Origin: Paraburkholderia ultramafica
GTDB lineage: Bacteria > Pseudomonadota > Gammaproteobacteria > Burkholderiales > Burkholderiaceae
Direction of reading: 5' to 3'
DNA: 64,000 bases
Assembly (NCBI RefSeq): GCF_902859915.1
Contig: NZ_CADIKK010000004.1
Location: 62,001-126,000, forward strand
The first letter of the stretch is position 1. Each line of letters starts with the position of its first letter. Positions 42,650 to 49,394 of this stretch are shown here, piece by piece. The notes below the pieces were generated by a model that made no database searches, was not told the DNA's origin, and worked only from the letters and a program-made list of their open reading frames with translations. The translations under genes and the position numbers were made by a program.

Positions 42650-43438
42650 ATGGCACTTCCCCACATCGATCTGCTGTACTCCGTCTCCGGCCTGTTCGTC
42701 GGCTTTCTGGTCGGACTGACGGGTGTCGGCGGCGGCTCGCTGATGACGCCGATCCTGGTCCTGCTGTTCAACGTGCATCCGGCCACCGCGGTCGGCACCG
42801 ACCTGCTGTACGCGGCCGCCACCAAGGCGACCGGCACCCTCGTGCACGGTCTGAAAGGCTCGGTCGACTGGCAGGTCACGTTGCGCCTCGCCGCCGGCAG
42901 CGTGCCGGCCGCGACGCTCACGCTGATCCTGCTGCATCGCCACGGGATGGACACGCCGGGCGCGAGCCGGCTGATCCAGATCGTGCTCGGCGCGGCACTG
43001 CTGGTGACGGCGGTGGCGCTGGTGTTCCGCCCGCAACTCGCGGCGCTTGGCGCGCGCGTCAAGCGCCCGCCGAAACAGGGGCGTACGCTGGCGCTGACCA
43101 TCCTGACCGGCGCGATACTCGGCGCGCTGGTGTCGCTGACTTCGGTGGGCGCGGGCGCAATCGGCGTGACGGTGTTGCTGCTGCTGTATCCGTTGCTGCC
43201 GACCGCGCGCATCGTCGGCTCGGACATCGCGCATGCGGTGCCGCTCACGCTGCTGGCGGGCGCCGGTCATTGGCTGCTGGGTTCGGTCGACTGGTCGATG
43301 CTGCTGTCGCTGCTGGTGGGGTCGCTGCCGGGCATCGCGATCGGCAGCTACCTGTCGTCGCGCGCGCCGGATGCGCTGCTGCGCAACCTGCTCGCCGCCA
43401 CGCTGACGCTGGTCGGCGTGCGCCTCGTGCTGGCCTGA
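42650..43438 (+). CDS. TSUP (TauE/SafE)-family membrane transporter
   Basis: A 262-residue protein with about eight hydrophobic helices and the TSUP repeats: GLFVGFLVGLTGVGGGSLMT with its characteristic G-x-G-G-G-S in the first half and GALVSLTSVGAGAIGVTVL in the second. Members export sulfonates, sulfite or organosulfur anions, and some move other carboxylates. The protein has the family's two-fold inverted form. No partner gene nearby suggests a substrate. The start at 42650 is at the family N-terminus; a longer frame to 42305 overlaps the previous gene. Confidence 0.92.
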   Translation: MALPHIDLLYSVSGLFVGFLVGLTGVGGGSLMTPILVLLFNVHPATAVGTDLLYAAATKATGTLVHGLKGSVDWQVTLRLAAGSVPAATLTLILLHRHGMDTPGASRLIQIVLGAALLVTAVALVFRPQLAALGARVKRPPKQGRTLALTILTGAILGALVSLTSVGAGAIGVTVLLLLYPLLPTARIVGSDIAHAVPLTLLAGAGHWLLGSVDWSMLLSLLVGSLPGIAIGSYLSSRAPDALLRNLLAATLTLVGVRLVLA

Positions 43439-43504
43439 CGCGCCGGCCCAGGCACTGACACAAGCGCCGGCACAAGCACCGGCGCCGCACCGCTCGGGCC
43501 GCGG

Positions 43505-43753
43505 TTACTTGAAGAACCGGCAGGTCAGATCGGCCTCGAACTGCCTGATCCATTGACCATGACGGTCCTGATAGGACTGCGCCCAGCCGCCGCGCCGCAC
43601 GGTGACGAGACGCTCGTGCGCGGGCTCGCCCGGCTTCGCGCACGCGCTGATGTCGAAATGCGCCGGCGCGAAGCCGTGCCGCGCGCACACCAGTTCGAAA
43701 GCTGCCCGATCGCCGATCGGCAGATCGGTATAGCGCAAAAGCGTGGTTCCCAT
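43505..43753 (-). CDS. Short conserved-type hypothetical protein (82 aa)
   Basis: An 82-residue soluble protein with no family known to me. It starts MGTTLLRYTDLPIGDRAAFE and ends QFEADLTCRFFK; two Cys residues occur before the last one. The ATG at 43753 has GGAG 8 nt upstream; an in-frame ATG at 43774 lacks a ribosome site. Two palindromes TGTGTCACA sit 21 and 54 bp upstream. It converges with the TSUP gene, 66 bp away. It is likely cytoplasmic: no signal or membrane segment is visible. Confidence 0.65.
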   Translation of the reverse strand: MGTTLLRYTDLPIGDRAAFELVCARHGFAPAHFDISACAKPGEPAHERLVTVRRGGWAQSYQDRHGQWIRQFEADLTCRFFK

Positions 43754-43773
43754 GGCATTGACTCCGGTTCCCA

Positions 43774-43815
43774 TGTGTCACAGTACGCTTCGCGAGACGT
43801 CAACTATGTGTCACA
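43774..43815. promoter_or_regulatory. Two TGTGTCACA palindromes, 33 bp apart
   Basis: The perfect 9-nt palindrome TGTGTCACA lies at 43774-43782 and 43807-43815; the shared 11-bp word is ATGTGTCACAG. The 33-bp spacing is three helical turns. They lie 21-62 bp upstream of the start of the 82-residue protein gene, the place for a repressor or activator pair. Confidence 0.5.
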
Positions 43816-43915
43816 GCGCACGGAGCACTCACCGTGGCGGCGCTGGCATCCAGTGCGCATCGGCGGCAAGCCATCATCACGATTTCAAAAAAGCATCGCG
43901 GCGAAACATAAAGGC

Positions 43916-43948
43916 AAAAAAAGGGCTCCGGCGCTATGCCGAAGCCCT
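43916..43948 (-). terminator. Intrinsic terminator of the BON-domain gene
   Basis: On the minus strand a stem AGGGCT (43948-43943) with CGGC (43941-43938), loop ATAGC, then GCCG and AGCCCT, is followed by seven Ts (43922-43916). One A-C mismatch is in the stem. It lies 125 bp after the BON gene stop in the right orientation, so it fits a canonical intrinsic terminator. Confidence 0.85.
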
Positions 43949-44072
43949 GGTGCAGGCAGGCTTCACGATCGTGCACACAGTGCCGAACCGCTTGCGCCAG
44001 CGTGACGCCGCGTGCGCCGGTCAGGTCCGCAGAGCGCCGGCCGCTGCGTGCCGTGCGCTCATGACAGACCGG

Positions 44073-44423
44073 TTACTGCTGCATAACGGTCAGCTTGTTC
44101 GACACCGACTTCACGCCCGCGACGCCCTTCGCGGCTTCGCCGGCAGAATCGATCTGGCGTTGGTCGGGCACCGTACCCGTCAGCGTCACCGCGCCTGCGC
44201 GAGCACGCACGGAGATGTTCGACACGTCGAGGCCTTGCGTCTTCGTGAGCGCACCGCGGACCTTGCGGCCCAGCTCGTGATTCGCCCGCTTGCCGGCCTT
44301 GACGTTTTCAGCCGCCGTTGCAGTCGCGCCCGTCTGCGCATCGCTTGCCTGAGCGTAGACATTGCACGCCACCACCATTGCCACAACCGAACCCAGCGTT
44401 TTCAGATAACCGACCGATTTCAT
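44073..44423 (-). CDS. Exported BON-domain protein
   Basis: A 116-residue exported protein. A Sec signal peptide (LKTLGSVVAMVVACNVYAQA) ends near residue 25. The BON domain covers the last 75 residues, with GRKVRGALTKTQGLDVSNIS and AGAVTLTGTVPDQRQI as the family's G-x-V-x-L-x-G core, ending GVKSVSNKLTVMQQ. BON proteins (OsmY, YgaU-like) bind phospholipid or protect the envelope under osmotic stress. The start at 44423 has GGAGAAGAG upstream. It is followed by a canonical terminator, so it is monocistronic. Confidence 0.88.
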   Translation of the reverse strand: MKSVGYLKTLGSVVAMVVACNVYAQASDAQTGATATAAENVKAGKRANHELGRKVRGALTKTQGLDVSNISVRARAGAVTLTGTVPDQRQIDSAGEAAKGVAGVKSVSNKLTVMQQ

Positions 44424-45101
44424 AGTTTCTCTTCTCCTTGGTTTCACATTGGACCGCGTGTACAAGCGGTTTCGTTACGACTACCGGCGGCCACGCGCGA
44501 GACGCGTCAAGGTGCGGCTCGGCGCCGGCCGACTAGGGCTGCAACACGGTGTGCGAGAGGCAAGAGAGGCCGGCCGCCGTTGCCGCATGCGATGGCGGCC
44601 ATGCAGTGCGGTACGGGAACCGGCAAGCCGCGAAGTTCGGCAGCGCGCCCGGTTCTGGTGTGTGGTGCCGGGTCGCGCGGCGCAAACGTCAGTTCGCGGC
44701 AGCGATGCTCAATTTAATCTAGCCGGGCCGGAAGCGCAAAGGGTTTAGTCATCCGCGTGGCCCGCGGCGCCTGCATGTGGGCCGGGTGGTATTCGACTGG
44801 CATCCGCTCCTCATCGATCGCGCATTCGCGTCAGGTTCATGCTGCGTTCACGCCGGGTTCACGCCGGGTTCACGCCGGGTTCACGATTTGTTACGGGTTT
44901 CTCGGCGTCGTGTGCCGTCACGCGTTTCGCCGTCCTGTGAATCTCAGGTACCATCGGCGCGACGCGCGCTGCCGCGCGGCCCGCGCGAAATTCGCCACGG
45001 CCGGCGCGGCCTGGCTCGTGCGCTGCGAGTGCCTCGCCCCGGTTCGTGCGCCGCAGAGCGCCGCCCCTGTCCACTTTCGACCGTAGCCGTCACGTCATCC
45101 G
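44424..45101. other. 0.68-kb intergenic region upstream of the TAXI gene
   Basis: No gene accepted; all frames lack domain or ribosome-site support. It holds the 11-bp-phased GTTCA repeats (44835-44889) and is otherwise GC-rich. It contains the divergent promoters of the BON-domain gene and the TAXI gene. Confidence 0.5.
44835..44889. repeat. 11-bp phased direct repeats (GTTCACGCCGG)
   Basis: GTTCACGCCGG is repeated perfectly at 44846-44856, 44857-44867 and 44868-44878; GTTCA also begins the partial copies at 44835 and 44879. Five GTTCA words are therefore in strict 11-bp phase, on one face of the helix, about 220 bp upstream of the TAXI start. It may be a cooperative binding array or a recent slippage product. 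Confidence 0.75.
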
Positions 45102-46628
45102 ATGAAGCCAGCCACCGGCCAAAAGCGCCCTCCCCGTCTCGTCGCCCGTTTTGTCGCGATCTCCTGGCGCGATCTGGCGTTCTCGTTCGGACCGCTCCTG
45201 CTGCTCGCCGCCGCGGCCATCTGGGTCGCCGTGCGGCTCATCCAGCCCGCGCCGCCCAACACGCTGACCATCACCACCGGCCCCGCAGGCAGCACCTTCT
45301 GGAACGCCGCGCAGAAGTACAAGGCGATTCTGGCGCGCAACCGCATCACCTTGAACGTGCTGGCGTCGGAAGGGTCGCTGCAGAATCTCAAGCGGCTCTC
45401 GGACCCGAAAGCGGACGTCGACGTCGGCTTCGTGCAGGGCGGCATCGCGCCCGGCGCGGTGGACAAAGGTCTGATGTCGCTCGGCAGCGTGGCGTATGTG
45501 CCGCTGGCGGTCTTCTATCATGGCCCGCCGGTGATGTGGCTCTCCGAGTTCAAGGGCCAGCGGCTGGCGGTCGGCGCCGAGGGCAGCGGCACGCGTGAGC
45601 TGGCGCTCACGCTGCTCAAGGCCAACGGCATCGTGCCGGGCGGCGCGACCAAACTGCTGCCGCTGTCGGGCGAGGACGCCGCCGACGCGCTCATCTCCGG
45701 CAAGGTCGACGCGGCCTTCCTCGCCGGCGATTCGGCGCAGCCGGCGGTGATGGGCAAGCTGTATCGCACGCCGAACGTGCGCTTCTACGATTTCACGCAG
45801 GCCGAAGCCTATACGCGCCGCTTTCCGTACCTGACCCAGCTGAAGATGCCGATGGGCGCGTTCGACCTCGGCAAGAATCTGCCGTCGGCGGCGATCAGCA
45901 TCGTCGCGCCGACCGCCGAGCTGGTGGCGCGCGACTCGCTGCATCCCGCGCTGTCGGATCTGCTGATCGAAGCCGCGCGCGAAGTGCACGGCGGCGCGAC
46001 CATCATGCAGCGCGCCGGCGAATTCCCCGCGCCGCTCGCGCACGACTTCCCGATCAGCGACGACGCCGCGCGCTACTACAAGTCGGGCAAGAGCTTCCTC
46101 TACCGGACGCTGCCGTTCTGGATCGCGAGTCTCGCCGACCGGCTGCTGGTGATCGTGGTGCCGCTGATCGTGCTGCTGATTCCGGCGTTGCGGATCGTGC
46201 CGGGGCTGTATGCGTGGCGGGTGAAATCGCGCATCTATCGCTGGTACGGCTCGCTGATCGCGATCGAGCGCAGCGCGCTCAACGACAACTCGCCCGCCGA
46301 GCGCGCGTCGTTGATCGAACGGCTCGACGCGATCGAGGAGTCCGTCAACGGGCTGAAGATGCCGCTCGCGTACGCGGATCAGTTTTACGTGCTGCGCGAG
46401 CACATCGGTTTCGTGCGCCAGCGGCTCACGCAAAGCCGCGAAGCCCAGTTCGAAGAAGCGGACGACGGGTCGCAAGAGCGGCCGGACGGCGAGCCGGGCC
46501 ACGGGTCGGACGAGGCCAGCGCCGAACCTGCCGCGCCCGCGGCGCATGAAGCGGCCGCGCTTGGCGAAACGCCCGACAACACCGCCAACCCAACCAACAG
46601 CGGCGCCACGGACACCAAATCATATTGA
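45102..46628 (+). CDS. TAXI-family TRAP solute-binding protein with C-terminal membrane anchor
   Basis: A 508-residue protein of the TAXI (TRAP-associated extracytoplasmic immunogenic) family. The N-terminal helix (LAFSFGPLLLLAAAAIWVAV, about residues 26-45) directs the domain outside; LTITTGPAGSTFWNAAQKYK is the ligand-domain start, and GSGTRELALTLLKANGI and PAVMGKLYRT follow. Near residue 345 a second helix (LLVIVVPLIVLLIPALRIVP) returns the chain to the cytoplasm, then a 70-residue helical stretch and an acidic Ala-rich tail of about 80 residues. No DctQ or DctM membrane genes lie near, so it is an orphan or works with a distant permease. The family is usually about 320 residues when free. 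Confidence 0.88.
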   Translation: MKPATGQKRPPRLVARFVAISWRDLAFSFGPLLLLAAAAIWVAVRLIQPAPPNTLTITTGPAGSTFWNAAQKYKAILARNRITLNVLASEGSLQNLKRLSDPKADVDVGFVQGGIAPGAVDKGLMSLGSVAYVPLAVFYHGPPVMWLSEFKGQRLAVGAEGSGTRELALTLLKANGIVPGGATKLLPLSGEDAADALISGKVDAAFLAGDSAQPAVMGKLYRTPNVRFYDFTQAEAYTRRFPYLTQLKMPMGAFDLGKNLPSAAISIVAPTAELVARDSLHPALSDLLIEAAREVHGGATIMQRAGEFPAPLAHDFPISDDAARYYKSGKSFLYRTLPFWIASLADRLLVIVVPLIVLLIPALRIVPGLYAWRVKSRIYRWYGSLIAIERSALNDNSPAERASLIERLDAIEESVNGLKMPLAYADQFYVLREHIGFVRQRLTQSREAQFEEADDGSQERPDGEPGHGSDEASAEPAAPAAHEAAALGETPDNTANPTNSGATDTKSY

Positions 46629-46721
46629 CCGGTGCAAGCCGTGGCGGCACCGCGTAAGATCGTTACAATTTTGACGTTGAAGCAGACGCGCCGTCAGAAA
46701 CAGGCAATCCGGGAGACATCT

Positions 46722-47372
46722 ATGACCGTTGGCATCGACGCCAGGCAACCGCTGTGGTTTTACGACTTTGTCTCGCCGTTCACCTACCTGTTGCTCGAGC
46801 AGCACGACAAATGGCCCGGCTTCGACTTCGTGTTCACGCCGGTGGTGCTGAACGACCTGTATGGTCACTGGGGACAGCGGTCGGCCTACAGCGTGCCCTC
46901 GAAGCGCACCTTCGTGTACCGGCACGCGCTGTTTCGCGCGGAGCAGCTCGGCATTCCGTACAAGATGCCGCCCGCGCATCCGTTCGATTCGATGAAGCCG
47001 CTGCTGCTGGCCACCGCCGCGAACGGGGACATCAACTTCGTGCGCGAGATTTTCCGCTTCATCTGGCGCGACGGCCGCGATCCGTCAAGCGACGCGGGCT
47101 TCGCCGAGCTGTGCGCACGCGTCGGCATGCCGGACGGCCCCGAGCTGATCAAGAGCGAAGCAGTGAAGGCGCAATTGCAGCGCAATACGGCGGATGCGAT
47201 CGGTCTCGGCGTCTATGGCGTGCCGACGTTTCGTCTGAACGACCAATTGTTCTGGGGCGAAGACGCGCTGCCGATGGTGCTGTACTGCGCGCGTACGCCG
47301 AACTGGCTCGAATCGACGGAAGTGAAGCGGATCAGTTCGCTGCCGTCGGGTCTCACGGACGAGACGGCGTAG
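46722..47372 (+). CDS. 2-Hydroxychromene-2-carboxylate isomerase / DsbA-like (GST kappa) family protein
   Basis: A 216-residue thioredoxin-fold protein of the DsbA/GST-kappa group that includes NahD. PLWFYDFVSPFTYLLLEQHD is the family's D-x-x-S-P-(F/Y) entry with the catalytic Ser position, and GVYGVPTFRLNDQLFWGED is the cis-Pro loop (G-V-P-T-F) and end-piece. NahD-type enzymes isomerise naphthalene-pathway hydroxychromene carboxylate with glutathione; members without neighbouring ring-degrading genes have unknown substrates, as here. GGGAG lies 7 nt upstream of the ATG at 46722. It starts 93 bp after the TAXI gene and may be cotranscribed with it. Confidence 0.85.
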   Translation: MTVGIDARQPLWFYDFVSPFTYLLLEQHDKWPGFDFVFTPVVLNDLYGHWGQRSAYSVPSKRTFVYRHALFRAEQLGIPYKMPPAHPFDSMKPLLLATAANGDINFVREIFRFIWRDGRDPSSDAGFAELCARVGMPDGPELIKSEAVKAQLQRNTADAIGLGVYGVPTFRLNDQLFWGEDALPMVLYCARTPNWLESTEVKRISSLPSGLTDETA

Positions 47373-47422
47373 CCGGGGCGTAAGGCGGGGGGCGGGCTTC
47401 GCGCGAGGCGGACGGCGGCGCC

Positions 47423-47452
47423 GTTGGCGTTGGCGTTGGCGTTGGCGTTGGC
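47423..47452. repeat. GTTGGC x5 microsatellite
   Basis: Five perfect copies of GTTGGC run from 47423 to 47452, followed by a decayed TTCGGC. They lie 51 bp after the isomerase-like gene stop and 190 bp upstream of a LysR gene, in non-coding DNA. Copy number is likely to vary between strains. Confidence 0.8.
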
Positions 47453-47639
47453 TTCGGCTGCCACAAGATTGCGTCGAAGATGCCCCGCTGATCCCGGCCA
47501 TACCGCGCCTGCTATGCCGCTGCACCGCAAACGGGCCTAAGGTAATAACCTTTTGCGCCTGCGCGCGGGCTGTGTCGCGGATCGGCTTCGTCCGACGCTT
47601 CATCCGGGCCCGTTCCGCCTGCACAGCCTCGCTTAAACC

Positions 47640-48620
47640 ATGGACGACGACGACACCGCCGCCTCACTCGATATCTGGCTCGTGCGCGTGCTGCGCACGC
47701 TGCTGGTCGAGCGCAGCGTCACACAAACCGCGCTGCGTCTGAATCAGACCCAGCCCGCCATCAGCACGGCGCTGCGCAAACTGCGCGAGACGCTGAACGA
47801 CCCGATCCTCGTGCGCGGCAAGTCGGGCATGGTGCCGACCGAATATGGCGAATCGCTGCTGGCCTCCGCGCAACGCGTGCTGCGCGAAGTCGATTTCGTC
47901 GCGACGCCGCACGGCGATTTCGATCCCGGCCGCTCGCGCCGCACCTTCCGTGTCGCCGCGCCGGATTATCTGAACGACTTCTTCATGCCGACCGTGATCG
48001 CGCAGTTTCGCGAAGCGGCGCCACATGCGCGGCTCGAAATCGAATCGCTGGGCCCGCTGCTCGATCACTCCGCTGCGCTCGACGCCGGCGAACTCGATCT
48101 CGTGATCGGCAACTGGCCGAAGCCCGATCCGCGCTTCGAACGCAGCGACCTGTTCTCCGATACGGTGGTCTGCCTGATGCGCGCCGATCATCCTTTGACC
48201 CGCGCGCCGATGACGCGCGAAGCGTATCTGGCGGCGCCGCATCTCGCGCCGACGCCGTATAGCGGCGCGCGCGGCGGCGCGATCGACACGGGTTTCGCGC
48301 GCGCGCACGCCGAGCGGCGCATCGTCGCCACGCTGCCCTACTTCGGGCTGGTGCCGCAGACGCTGCTGCAGTCGGATCTGATCTTCACGACGACCCGCCG
48401 CTTCGCGATGCACTACGCGGACATTCTGCCGCTCGCGGTGGTCGAGGTGCCGATCGCGTTTCCGCGCATCAAGTGCTATCAGCTATGGCATCCGCAGCCG
48501 GATCGGCCGAGCGATGTCGGCTGGCTCAGGGCGTTGATGTCCCAGGTGTCGGATCAACTGGTCGCGCAGAAGGTGCGGCGCGCAAAGCGGCCGCGGAAAA
48601 AGGAAGAGTCGGGCGGGTAG
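47640..48620 (+). CDS. LysR-family transcriptional regulator
   Basis: A 326-residue LysR protein. The HTH (RVLRTLLVERSVTQTALRLN, then QPAISTALRKLRETLNDPIL) occupies the first 65 residues, with the NodD/PcpR/LeuO-like form (TQPAISTALRKLR and PTEYGESLLASAQ). RRTFRVAAPDYLNDFFMPTV opens the effector domain. The C-terminal 30 residues are basic (VRRAKRPRKKEE). It converges with xdhC, so control of the xdh genes would have to act at a distance; the isomerase-like gene upstream is the other candidate target. Confidence 0.88.
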   Translation: MDDDDTAASLDIWLVRVLRTLLVERSVTQTALRLNQTQPAISTALRKLRETLNDPILVRGKSGMVPTEYGESLLASAQRVLREVDFVATPHGDFDPGRSRRTFRVAAPDYLNDFFMPTVIAQFREAAPHARLEIESLGPLLDHSAALDAGELDLVIGNWPKPDPRFERSDLFSDTVVCLMRADHPLTRAPMTREAYLAAPHLAPTPYSGARGGAIDTGFARAHAERRIVATLPYFGLVPQTLLQSDLIFTTTRRFAMHYADILPLAVVEVPIAFPRIKCYQLWHPQPDRPSDVGWLRALMSQVSDQLVAQKVRRAKRPRKKEESGG

Positions 48621-48721
48621 GAGTGGCGGCTTTTATTGAGGAGTGGCGACAGACGTTCGGCCTTGAACGCCTGCCGTCTACCGCCTTCCCTTGTCAGGCA
48701 CTCGTATCGGCGCCACCCATA

Positions 48722-49336
48722 TCAAACACTCGCGCAAAGCTTCTGCGTCGCCATCTGCGCCACCACCTGCCGCGTCCTGATCTGCAGCAATTCCGCACAC
48801 ACCGCCACCGCGATCGCCGACGGCGCCTTATCGACGATGCCGTCCACACCGATCGGGCATGTCATCTCCACCAGACGGTCCAGATCCACGCCCCGCTCGA
48901 GCAGACGCCGTTCGAATTTCACGCGCTTGGTCTTCGAACCGATCATGCCGAAATAGGTGAAATCGCGCCGCCGCATGATGCGTGCGGCGAGCGAGAAATC
49001 GAGCGCGTGGTTATGCGTCATCACGAGGAAGTAGGCGCCGGGCGGCGCCGTATCGACGATCACATCGGGTGTGTCGGTCGCTTCGATCTGCACGTTGGCG
49101 GGTGTTTCGTCGGGGAACAGTTCGTCGCGCTCGTCGACCCACTGGACCACGCACGGCAAGCTGCCAAGCAGCCTGACGAGCGCGTGCCCGACGTGCCCCG
49201 CGCCGAACAGCACGATGTGCATCGGCGCCGGACGCGGCACATGCACAGCGCTGCGCCGGCCGATCTGAACGGACGAGAAATCGTTCATGACGGTCATCCC
49301 AGTGAGTAGATTGTTCACGCGCGTTGTGCTCCGCAT
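48722..49336 (-). CDS. xdhC: XdhC-type molybdenum-enzyme maturation factor, N-terminal domain missing
   Basis: XdhC delivers sulfurated molybdenum cofactor to XdhB. The C-terminal Rossmann domain is complete (MHIVLFGAGHVGHALVRLLG, then TCPIGVDGIVDKAPSAIAVA). The usual N-terminal XdhC/CoxI domain (about 100-180 residues, with a C-G-G motif) is absent: only about 38 residues precede the Rossmann part, and 58 bp separate the gene from xdhB. Typical XdhC proteins are 250-340 residues; this is 204. The ATG at 49336 is the earliest; 49297 and 49288 are others. Either the factor works without the first domain or the gene carries a deletion. Gene order xdhA-xdhB-xdhC is standard. Confidence 0.85.
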   Translation of the reverse strand: MRSTTRVNNLLTGMTVMNDFSSVQIGRRSAVHVPRPAPMHIVLFGAGHVGHALVRLLGSLPCVVQWVDERDELFPDETPANVQIEATDTPDVIVDTAPPGAYFLVMTHNHALDFSLAARIMRRRDFTYFGMIGSKTKRVKFERRLLERGVDLDRLVEMTCPIGVDGIVDKAPSAIAVAVCAELLQIRTRQVVAQMATQKLCASV

Positions 49337-49394
49337 TCCGCCACGCCTTGCGCCGCGCTTGCCGGCACGCTTGCCGCCGCACTAGCCGCCGCAC

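Larger units (their letters stand above)
43754..44072. other. Intergenic region with paired palindromes and a terminator
   Basis: No gene. The left end carries two TGTGTCACA palindromes upstream of the 82-residue protein gene. The centre carries a minus-strand terminator (43916-43948) that ends the BON-domain gene transcript. Nothing else was seen. Confidence 0.6.

Noticed and set aside
42305..42650. Upstream start for the TSUP gene
   Set aside because: This would overlap the LysE-type gene and add a low-complexity Arg/Ala stretch; the family N-terminus begins at 42650.
43754..44717. Long plus-strand frame across the intergenic region and BON-domain gene
   Set aside because: It crosses a clear minus-strand terminator and the BON gene and has no domain.
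47423..47452. GTTGGC repeats as a coding phase-variation switch
   Set aside because: They lie outside any gene, and the 6-bp unit would not shift a frame; kept only as a repeat.
48722..49336. xdhC as a pseudogene
   Set aside because: The remaining domain is intact, with no frameshift or internal stop, so a working short protein cannot be excluded; it is listed as a CDS.
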